NCBI GenBank assembly: GCA_027038235.1
Contig: JALVXV010000036.1
Location: 1-17,690 of the forward strand
DNA length: 17,690 nt
Source: Campylobacterales bacterium
GTDB taxonomy: Bacteria > Campylobacterota > Campylobacteria > Campylobacterales > JALSKU01
Direction: 5' to 3'
How positions within the stretch are numbered: position 1 is the first letter of the stretch; every line of letters starts with the position of its first letter. The notes below the pieces were generated by a model. That model did not search any database. It saw only the letters and a list, made by a program, of their open reading frames with translations, and had not been told where the DNA came from. A program made the position numbers and the translations under genes. Shown here piece by piece: positions 7,725 to 13,689 of the stretch.

Positions 7725-8807
7725 ATGAAGTTTTTATCGACTACACTTAAGAGTGCAGCAGTTGCAGCCTTGGCAGTTAGTATGAGTATAGGTGCAACAA
7801 GTGCAAAGGTATATCACTGGAAACTTGCTATGACATGGCCGACAAATTTGCCACCATTTAGTGATACGGTTTACAAATTTGCCGATGATGTCAAAAAGAT
7901 GAGTAACGGTCAGCTTATCATTAGAGTTGACTCTAAAAACAAACATAAGTCTCCATTTGGTATCTTTGATATGGTAAGAGCTGGACAGTATGAGATGGGA
8001 CATACTGCATCTTACTACTATAAAGGTAAAGATCCAAATACTATGTTTTTTACTACTATGCCATTTGGTATGACTGCACCTGAGCAGTGGGCATGGTTCT
8101 ACTATGGAAACGGTATGAAGTATATGGAAAAAGTATATAACAAGTACAATATCATGGCATTTCCAGGAGGTGCAACAGGAAATCAAATGGGCGGATGGTT
8201 TAGAAAGCCTATCAACTCTTTGGCTGATTTAAAAGGTCTAAAGATGAGGATTCCAGGACTTGCTGGAGAGATTATGGCAAAACTTGGTGTAACAGTTACC
8301 AATATAGCTCCTGGTGAACTTTATACTTCACTTGAGAGAGGAAATATTGATGCATTAGAGTGGGTTGGACCTGGAATGGATATAAGAATGGGATTTCACG
8401 AAATTGCAAAATACTACTATACAGGATGGCATGAACCTGCAACCTCTTTGACATATTTTATCAACAAAAGAAAGTGGGATAAACTTCCTGATAACTTAAA
8501 AGCTATAGTAAAAGATGCTATGAAAGCAAATGCATTTGATATGTATGTTCAAAACTATGATATGAGTGCAAGAGCTTGGAAAAAGATGATAGAGAAGTAT
8601 CCTCAAATCAAGATAAAAACATTCCCTAAAGAGGTGTTTAAAGCTATGAAAAAAGCAAATGATGAAGTTTTAGCAAAATATTCTGCTAAAGATCCTCTAT
8701 TTAAAGAGATTTTACAAGATCAAAGAGAGTATTTGAAAATGGTTAGAGAGTGGACAAAAATGTCTGACTTCCTATACCTAAAAGCAAATATGTATAATCA
8801 AGAGTAA
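7725..8807 (+). CDS. dctP: TRAP transporter solute-binding protein (lactate / 2-oxo acid type)
   Basis: This is the periplasmic binding protein of a tripartite ATP-independent transporter, 360 residues long. The start is ATG 7725, with a strong AAAAGGAG at 7712-7719. An in-frame ATG at 7671 would place 18 residues ahead of the signal peptide and has no ribosome site. The signal peptide is MKFLSTTLKSAAVAALAVSM and on to about residue 27 (ATSA/KVY). Family features are KGLKMRIPGLAGE (ligand-binding arginine), PGELYTSLERGNIDALEWVG, and MGFHEIAKYYYTGWHEP. The last two blocks resemble the TakP / lactate-binding branch of DctP proteins, which bind 2-oxo or 2-hydroxy acids. The lutABC genes directly downstream make L-lactate the most likely substrate; pyruvate or another 2-oxo acid is possible. 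A stem-loop follows the stop. Confidence 0.92.
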   Translation: MKFLSTTLKSAAVAALAVSMSIGATSAKVYHWKLAMTWPTNLPPFSDTVYKFADDVKKMSNGQLIIRVDSKNKHKSPFGIFDMVRAGQYEMGHTASYYYKGKDPNTMFFTTMPFGMTAPEQWAWFYYGNGMKYMEKVYNKYNIMAFPGGATGNQMGGWFRKPINSLADLKGLKMRIPGLAGEIMAKLGVTVTNIAPGELYTSLERGNIDALEWVGPGMDIRMGFHEIAKYYYTGWHEPATSLTYFINKRKWDKLPDNLKAIVKDAMKANAFDMYVQNYDMSARAWKKMIEKYPQIKIKTFPKEVFKAMKKANDEVLAKYSAKDPLFKEILQDQREYLKMVREWTKMSDFLYLKANMYNQE

Positions 8808-8815
8808 GATCTTAA

Positions 8816-8838
8816 TTCTCCCCTTTTTAAGGGGAGAA
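8816..8838 (+). other. Intercistronic stem-loop between dctP and dctQ
   Basis: TTCTCCCCTT (8816-8825) pairs perfectly with AAGGGGAGAA (8829-8838) around a three-base loop. There are five G-C pairs in the ten-pair stem, unusual in this AT-rich DNA. It is followed by mixed sequence and not a T run, so full termination is unlikely. In TRAP operons the binding protein is needed in excess. A hairpin here could protect the dctP message or partly reduce readthrough into dctQM. Confidence 0.7.
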
Positions 8839-8865
8839 AACTACTTAAAAATAGGAAAATAAAAA

Positions 8866-9432
8866 ATGGACAAATTAGTAAAAGCGGAGATAATTTTTGA
8901 TAAGATTATCGATAAAATAGGCAAACTATGTGCATATTTGATGCTTTTGATGATGATAAATGTATTTTATGATGTTGTCATGAGATATATCTTTAGAGAG
9001 GGCTCAATTGCTATGCAAGAGTTGGAGTGGCATATTTTTTCGGTAATCATACTCCTTGGAGTTTCATATACTCTAAAAGAGGATGGACATGTTAGAGTGG
9101 ATGTCTTATATGATAAGTGGAGTCCCAAAACTCAAGCCATTATAAATATAGTAGGAGTTATACTCTTTTTATGGCCTTTATCTCTACTTATAGCTTGGGG
9201 TTCTATTGATTTTGTGAAAGAGTCGTTTGAAATGCATGAGATAAGCGGAGATCCGGGAGGCTTAACTCATAGATGGATATTAAAAGCTCTCATTCCTTTT
9301 TCCTTTGTGCTTCTTATCTTTGCAAGTATCGGTTTTATCATCAAAAATATCAATGTATATAGAGGTTATAGTAGAGTTAAAACTAAAGAGGATGAGATAA
9401 AAGAGGCTATTAAAGAAGGAGGGATAGAGTAA
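8866..9432 (+). CDS. dctQ: TRAP transporter small membrane subunit
   Basis: This is the small integral membrane subunit, 188 residues, with four predicted helices (about 17-38, 52-70, 93-115 and 140-163). Typical DctQ features are NVFYDVVMRYIFREGSIAMQE in the first helix-loop region, EWHIFSVIILLGVSYTLKEDGHVRVDVLY, and a WSP/tail loop. It joins the binding protein to the large DctM subunit, which carries the transport pathway. ATG 8866 is preceded by AGGA at 8853-8856. Its stop shares one base with the dctM start (TAATG), so DctQ and DctM are translated together. The charged C-terminal tail (KTKEDEIKEAIKEGGIE) is cytoplasmic. Confidence 0.93.
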   Translation: MDKLVKAEIIFDKIIDKIGKLCAYLMLLMMINVFYDVVMRYIFREGSIAMQELEWHIFSVIILLGVSYTLKEDGHVRVDVLYDKWSPKTQAIINIVGVILFLWPLSLLIAWGSIDFVKESFEMHEISGDPGGLTHRWILKALIPFSFVLLIFASIGFIIKNINVYRGYSRVKTKEDEIKEAIKEGGIE

Positions 9433-10775
9433 TGATAGGAATTACTATGTTTTTTACCGCCCTTGTGATGCTTCTTTTGGGATTTCCTGTTGCATTTACA
9501 TTTGGAGCGGTATCAGTATTTTTTGGTATGGCGGCAGGATTTTTGACAATTATTCCTGATGGTGGAACTATGATAGAGGCTTGGGAAGAGGGTATCAATA
9601 TGTTTGCAATGATGCCTCATCGTATATGGTCTATTATGACAAATACAATTTTGATGGCAATACCTCTTTTTATCTTTATGGGTATAGTTTTACAAAAAAG
9701 CAAACTTGCTGAGAGACTACTAGAATCTATGGGATTTTTATTTGGTGAAGTAAGAGGTGGAGTTGCTATAAGTACAGTTTTAGTTGGAGCATTACTAGCA
9801 GCTAGTACAGGAGTTGTTGGAGCTAGTGTTATTGCTATGGGTGTTATATCACTTCCTGTTATGCTTAAATATAATTACTCAAAACCTTTAGCTTGTGGTA
9901 CTATATGTGCAGCAGGAACTTTGGGACAGATCATTCCTCCCTCTATTGTTTTGATCATCTTAGGAGATGTATTTCAAATACCTGTAGGGGACCTTTTTAG
10001 ACAAGCTTTTGGTCCTGGATTTTTACTAGTAGCAGCTTATGTGGTATATATACTTGTCATATCATTTATAAAAAAAGATGTAGCACCTCCTATAAAACTT
10101 GAAGGAAATACCGGAACTAAAATGCAGCAGATTTGGGGAGCATTAAAAGCGATACTTCCACCATTAACTCTTATCATAGTAGTTTTAGGCTCTATCTTTG
10201 CAGGTATTGCAACTCCAACAGAGTCTTCAGCAGTAGGCAGTGTGGGTGCAATTATTTTAGCCATAATGTATAAAAAATTCTCTTGGAAGATTTTAGAAGA
10301 GGCTGCAATAGAAAGCTCAAAAACAACAGCTATGGTTTTTGGCATTTTAATAGGTGCAACAGCATTTTCTATGGTATTTACTTATACTGGAGGAGATATA
10401 CTTATAGAAAACTTTATGACTCATCTACCTGGACAAAAGTGGGGATTTGTCATACTATCTATGCTTATTATCTTTATACTTGGTTTTTTTATAGATTTTA
10501 TTGAGATTTCATATATCATTGTGCCTATACTTGTTCCTATAGCTGATACTATAGGCATCAATCCAATGTGGTATGCGATTTTAATAGCTATGAATTTACA
10601 AAGCTCATTTTTGACTCCGCCATTTGGCTTTAGCCTCTTTTATCTAAAAGGAGTGGCACCGCCTTCGGTAAAAACGATGGATATCTATAGGGGTATAGTT
10701 CCATTTATCATTATCCAAATGGTGATATTGGGTATTGTTATAATATATCCGGGATTTTTCGGAATGCATTCATGA
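9432..10775 (+). CDS. dctM: TRAP transporter large permease subunit
   Basis: This is the large permease subunit, 447 residues and mostly hydrophobic (about 11-13 helices), driving uptake with a sodium gradient as in other TRAP systems. Typical DctM blocks are present: IPLFIFMGIVLQKSKLAERL, LLAASTGVVGASVIAMGVIS, GTLGQIIPPSIVLIILGDV, IATPTESSAVGSVGA, and the C-terminal NLQSSFLTPPFGFSLFYLKG. The start overlaps the dctQ stop by one base, and the end overlaps the lutA start by four (ATGA). This physical link between permease and lactate-oxidation genes is strong context for what is imported. The extended loop near 80-100 and the length slightly above 430 fit the branch that pairs with TakP-like binding proteins. 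Confidence 0.95.
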   Translation: MIGITMFFTALVMLLLGFPVAFTFGAVSVFFGMAAGFLTIIPDGGTMIEAWEEGINMFAMMPHRIWSIMTNTILMAIPLFIFMGIVLQKSKLAERLLESMGFLFGEVRGGVAISTVLVGALLAASTGVVGASVIAMGVISLPVMLKYNYSKPLACGTICAAGTLGQIIPPSIVLIILGDVFQIPVGDLFRQAFGPGFLLVAAYVVYILVISFIKKDVAPPIKLEGNTGTKMQQIWGALKAILPPLTLIIVVLGSIFAGIATPTESSAVGSVGAIILAIMYKKFSWKILEEAAIESSKTTAMVFGILIGATAFSMVFTYTGGDILIENFMTHLPGQKWGFVILSMLIIFILGFFIDFIEISYIIVPILVPIADTIGINPMWYAILIAMNLQSSFLTPPFGFSLFYLKGVAPPSVKTMDIYRGIVPFIIIQMVILGIVIIYPGFFGMHS

Positions 10776-11539
10776 GTGATAAAACAGTTGGACTGTTTAT
10801 TCCCTGTTATATAGATGAGATTTATCCAAAAGCAGCCTTAGCAACTCTAAGGTTGCTTGAAAAATTTAACTTCAAAGTAGAGTATCCGTTAGAGCAAACT
10901 TGTTGCGGTCAACCAATGGCAAATACAGGCTGTGCAAAAGATACTAAAAAATTAGCTCTTAGGTTTATAGATATATTTCATAAATATGACTATATAGTAG
11001 CTCCAAGTGCTAGTTGTGTTTCAATGGTAAAAAATCACTATGAAGATTTTATTGAGGCAGATAAAAGATATAAAAAAGTTCAAAACTCAATATATGAGAT
11101 ATGTGAATTTTTAACTGATGTTGTAAAAGTAAAAGAGCTTGATAGTAGTTTTCCCCACAAAGTAGGATTTCATCAAAGTTGCCATGGACTAAGAGAGCTA
11201 CATCTTGCAACCCCTAGTGAATTAAATGAACCATACTACTCAAAACCTCTAAAACTTTTAAAAATGGTAAAAGATATACAGATAGTAGAGCTTAAAAGGC
11301 CTGATGAGTGCTGTGGATTTGGCGGAACTTTTAGTATAAATGAGCCTGAGATATCTATACAAATGGGAAAAGATAGAGTGCTAGATCACTTAAATGCAGG
11401 TGCTAAGTATATAGTAGGATATGATAGCTCCTGTCTAATGCACTTAGAGGGTATCATAAAAGCTAATGCTTATAATATAAAAATTTTGCATATTGCCCAA
11501 GTTCTTGCCGGAGTAACTGATGAAACACTTACATTTTAA
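10772..11539 (+). CDS. lutA: L-lactate utilisation protein LutA (CCG-domain Fe-S protein)
   Basis: This is one of three subunits of the LutABC L-lactate oxidising complex, which converts lactate to pyruvate. The protein has 255 residues and two cysteine-rich CCG domains: C12 and C44-C45 (TCCGQPM) in the first, and a second with HQSCHGLREL, C180-C181 (ECCGFGG) and YDSSCLMHLEG. This is the pattern of LutA/YkgE, related to heterodisulfide reductase subunit B and the GlcF C-terminal region. Its ATG overlaps the dctM stop by four bases, so uptake and oxidation genes form one transcript. The glycolate oxidase iron-sulfur subunit is an alternative relative, but the following lutB and lutC settle the call. 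Confidence 0.93.
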   Translation: MSDKTVGLFIPCYIDEIYPKAALATLRLLEKFNFKVEYPLEQTCCGQPMANTGCAKDTKKLALRFIDIFHKYDYIVAPSASCVSMVKNHYEDFIEADKRYKKVQNSIYEICEFLTDVVKVKELDSSFPHKVGFHQSCHGLRELHLATPSELNEPYYSKPLKLLKMVKDIQIVELKRPDECCGFGGTFSINEPEISIQMGKDRVLDHLNAGAKYIVGYDSSCLMHLEGIIKANAYNIKILHIAQVLAGVTDETLTF

Positions 11540-11637
11540 AAATAGGCATAACAATGAAAATAAGCTAAGAGCCAAGAGCTTAAGGCTTCTGGTCTCTGGT
11601 CTCTGGTCTCTGGTCGCTAAATCCAAAGGATTTCCAG
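11540..11637 (+). other. lutA-lutB gap filled largely by a 7-base repeat array
   Basis: This is a 98-base gap in an operon whose earlier junctions overlap. No gene is seen. Most of it is a heptanucleotide array (11563-11618), followed by AAAGGA (11625-11630), the ribosome site of lutB seven bases before its ATG. The array is therefore inserted between the lutA stop and the lutB ribosome site. Confidence 0.75.
11563..11618 (+). repeat. Heptanucleotide tandem repeat (GGTCTCT and degenerate units)
   Basis: There are three perfect GGTCTCT units at 11591-11611, then GGTCGCT (11612-11618). They are preceded by degenerate units of the same 7-base register: AGCTAAG, AGCCAAG, AGCTTAA and GGCTTCT (11563-11590). 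In total there are eight heptads in 56 bases. Its base composition differs from the AT-rich neighbours. It resembles the short tandemly repeated heptamers described in cyanobacteria and seen between genes in other bacteria. Copy number is likely to vary between strains. Confidence 0.85.
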
Positions 11638-12993
11638 ATGAGTCATAGGCAAAAAGCAAAAGAGTTTTTAAGCGATAGCAAATTTGCCTCTTGGCAAGAT
11701 GAAGCTTTGTGGTTTGTTCGTCTTAAAAGAGATAGTGCCATAAAAGAGGTAAAAGAGTGGGAAGAGTTACGAGAGAGTGCCTCTAAAATAAAACAAGAGA
11801 CATTAAATAATCTTGAAAAATATCTAAAAGAGTTTGAAAAAAATGCCTCCAAAAATGGCATAGTAGTCCACTATGCAAAAGATGCTCTTGAGCACAACAA
11901 GATAGTTTATAAAATCTTAAAAGAAAATGGTGCTAAAAGAGTAGTAAAAAGCAAATCAATGCTAACTGAGGAGTGCCATTTAAATCCCTTTTTGGAGCAT
12001 AAAGGTATAGAGGTAGTTGATACTGATTTAGGCGAGAGAATTATTCAGCTAAGAGGTGAAAAACCAAGCCATATAGTACTTCCTGCAATCCATCTAAAAA
12101 AGGAGCAAGTAGGTAAAACTTTTGAAAAATATCTTAAAACAAGCAAGGGAAATAGTGATCCAAAATATTTAACAAGGGCTGCAAGAGAGCATTTAAGAGA
12201 GAAGTTTTTAAGCTCAGATGCCGCGATAACAGGAGTAAATTTTGCCATAAGCGAGAGCGGAAGTTTTGTAGTATGCACCAATGAGGGTAATGCTGATATG
12301 GGAACAGCATTAACTAAACTTCATATAGCTTGTATGGGCATAGAAAAAATCATACCTAAAGTTGAAGACCTTGGAGTTTTTACTAGGCTTTTAGCTAGGA
12401 GTGCAACCGGTCAAGCTATCACTACTTATACATCCCACTATACAAAACCAGCTTATAATTGTCAAATCCATGTAGTCATAGTTGATAATGGAAGAAGAGA
12501 TATACTCTCTAAAAAGGAGTATATCAACTCTTTAAAATGTATAAGATGTGGAGCATGTATGAATACATGTCCTATCTATAGAAGAAGTGGGGGACATAGC
12601 TATCCATATATCATTCCAGGACCCATTGGCTCACTTTTAGGCTCAAATAGAGACTTAAAACATTATGGAGATACAGCTTTTGCCTCAACACTTTGTGGAA
12701 GTTGTAATAATGTTTGTCCCATAAAGATAGATATAACTAATCAACTCTTAGCCTATAGAAAAGAGTATGTAAACAGAGGCTATCTAAGTCCCTTTAAAAA
12801 AAGAGCTTTAAGTTTAGCAGCATCAATTTTTTCAAATGCGACTTTAACAAGTTTAAGTTTTAAAGTTTCAAGAGTTGTACTTCCTTTATTGCCAAAAAGT
12901 TTGAATCTTTGGGGAGAGGGTAGAGAGCTACCTAAATTTGCAAAAAAGAGTTTTAAAAAAATGTATAAAGATGGGGTAATTCGTGATTCGTGA
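11638..12993 (+). CDS. lutB: L-lactate utilisation iron-sulfur protein LutB
   Basis: This is the ferredoxin-type subunit of the LutABC lactate oxidation complex, 451 residues. The N-terminal two thirds is the LutB/YkgF (DUF162-like) domain, with blocks VVKSKSMLTEECHLNPFLE, ETDLGERIIQL-like DTDLGERIIQLRGEKPSHIV, and ITGVNFAISESGSFVVCTNEG. Two 4Fe-4S clusters follow: C301, C304, C307, C311 (CIRCGACMNTCP) and C353, C356, C360 (CGSCNNVCP). A C-terminal LUD-associated tail ends the protein. ATG 11638 has AAAGGA seven bases upstream. The last codons (IRDS) and the stop are made by the first two units of the downstream heptanucleotide array, so repeat expansion has probably rewritten the original C-terminus. 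Confidence 0.95.
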   Translation: MSHRQKAKEFLSDSKFASWQDEALWFVRLKRDSAIKEVKEWEELRESASKIKQETLNNLEKYLKEFEKNASKNGIVVHYAKDALEHNKIVYKILKENGAKRVVKSKSMLTEECHLNPFLEHKGIEVVDTDLGERIIQLRGEKPSHIVLPAIHLKKEQVGKTFEKYLKTSKGNSDPKYLTRAAREHLREKFLSSDAAITGVNFAISESGSFVVCTNEGNADMGTALTKLHIACMGIEKIIPKVEDLGVFTRLLARSATGQAITTYTSHYTKPAYNCQIHVVIVDNGRRDILSKKEYINSLKCIRCGACMNTCPIYRRSGGHSYPYIIPGPIGSLLGSNRDLKHYGDTAFASTLCGSCNNVCPIKIDITNQLLAYRKEYVNRGYLSPFKKRALSLAASIFSNATLTSLSFKVSRVVLPLLPKSLNLWGEGRELPKFAKKSFKKMYKDGVIRDS

Positions 12994-13041
12994 TTAGTGA
13001 TTCGTGATTAGTGATTAGTGATTCGTGATTCGTGATTCGTG
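12979..13041 (+). repeat. Heptanucleotide tandem repeat (ATTCGTG / ATTAGTG), nine units
   Basis: There are nine uninterrupted 7-base units over 63 bases. In order, using C for ATTCGTG and A for ATTAGTG, they read C C A C A A C C C. The array supplies the last residues and the stop codon of lutB and ends one base before the AAAGGA ribosome site (13042-13047) of lutC. It also creates a spurious GTG start at 13032. The unit is unrelated in sequence to the array in the lutA-lutB gap but has the same period. Confidence 0.95.
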
Positions 13042-13052
13042 AAAGGATAGGG

Positions 13053-13532
13053 ATGATAGAGGAGTTTAAAAAATCTTTAGAAAGAGCTGGTGGTAGGGCT
13101 TTTGAGATAGATAGAGATGAAGTTATACTTAAGATAAAAGAGCTATTTGGAGATGATAAGAAGATAGTATCATATATAAAGGAATGCAAAGCAAAAAATA
13201 TAGATGAAAAAACTCTAAAATCTCCTCATGATTTAAAAGATATAGATATAGCTATAGTGCAAAGCTCTTTTGGAGTTAGCGAAAATGGTGCTATATGGTG
13301 TGAGGATAAAGATATAGAGTTTAGGGCTATATTTTTTATCACAAAAATACTTATAGTGATACTAAAAAAAGAAAATATCGTTAAAAATATGCACAAAGCT
13401 TATGAAAAATTAAACTTATCCTCAAGTAATTTTGGCATCTTCATAAGTGGTCCCTCAAAAACTGCCGATATAGAACAATCTTTAGTCATAGGAGCTCATG
13501 GAGCTATAGAGCATATAGTTTTTTTGGTGTAA
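13053..13532 (+). CDS. lutC: Lactate utilisation protein LutC (short LUD-domain protein)
   Basis: This is the third LutABC subunit, 159 residues, in the LUD family (DUF162). Recognisable blocks are SSFGVSENGAIWCEDKD and the C-terminal ISGPSKTADIEQSLVIGAHG with AIEHIVFLV, which is the usual LutC ending. It is shorter than the roughly 200-240 residues of B. subtilis LutC or E. coli YkgG; the N-terminal part is reduced. ATG 13053 is chosen because AAAGGA sits at 13042-13047, five bases ahead. The longer frame from GTG 13032 begins within the heptamer array and has no ribosome site. It closes the dctPQM-lutABC run, and no clear terminator is seen after it. Confidence 0.9.
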   Translation: MIEEFKKSLERAGGRAFEIDRDEVILKIKELFGDDKKIVSYIKECKAKNIDEKTLKSPHDLKDIDIAIVQSSFGVSENGAIWCEDKDIEFRAIFFITKILIVILKKENIVKNMHKAYEKLNLSSSNFGIFISGPSKTADIEQSLVIGAHGAIEHIVFLV

Positions 13533-13544
13533 TATTATCCTTGA

Positions 13545-13559
13545 TTTAACCCAAATTTT
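13545..13559 (+). repeat. Copy of the TTTAACCCAAATTTT motif upstream of nrdD
   Basis: This 15-base sequence is identical to 15801-15815, the left tip of the palindromic element downstream of nrdD. A third, inverted copy of its 12-base core is at 15962-15973. Here no matching inverted arm is seen within the gap. It may be a remnant end of the same kind of element or a protein-binding site. Confidence 0.6.
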
Positions 13560-13644
13560 ATAAGGGATATAAAGTATCTACAACTTCTTAAACTATCACT
13601 TTTCTGCCTTGATGATTATCATTTTAAGATACTATTTTTTAAGA

Positions 13645-13650
13645 TATAAT
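13645..13650 (+). promoter_or_regulatory. -10 box of the nrdD promoter
   Basis: A perfect TATAAT lies 39 bases before the nrdD ATG and 33 after the last T of the long AT-rich stretch. The -35 position (about 13622-13627) shows only T/A-rich sequence, usual in Campylobacterota promoters. It also argues against the upstream in-frame ATG at 13609 as the nrdD start, because that would be ahead of the promoter. Confidence 0.6.
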
Positions 13651-13689
13651 TCATCATATTTTCTACACCTATTTACAAAAAGGTATCTG

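Larger units (their letters stand above)
13533..13689 (+). other. Intergenic region lutC-nrdD with nrdD promoter
   Basis: This 157-base gap contains no gene. It holds the motif TTTAACCCAAATTTT (13545-13559), which recurs downstream of nrdD, a TATAAT box (13645-13650), and the nrdD ribosome site AAGG (13680-13683). I see no convincing rho-independent terminator for the lut operon and no clear NrdR box. Confidence 0.6.

Noticed and set aside
7734..8186. Minus-strand ORF opposite dctP
   Set aside because: It lies fully inside a well-supported gene in the opposite frame, and its composition (His, Cys, Ser rich) is typical of a shadow frame.
11563..13041. CRISPR array
   Set aside because: The repeats are 7 bases long and directly tandem, with no spacers.
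13032..13052. LutC start at GTG 13032
   Set aside because: The codon is created by the heptanucleotide array and lacks a ribosome site; ATG 13053 follows AAAGGA.
12953..13189. Minus-strand ORF with repeated ITNHESL residues
   Set aside because: It is a translation of the 7-base array (21-base codon period) plus the antisense of lutC; there is no gene-like content outside the repeat.
13609..13689. N-terminal extension of NrdD from ATG 13609
   Set aside because: It would begin before the TATAAT box, adds a hydrophobic AT-driven stretch not seen in NrdD, and the ATP-cone starts normally from ATG 13690 with its own AAGG site.
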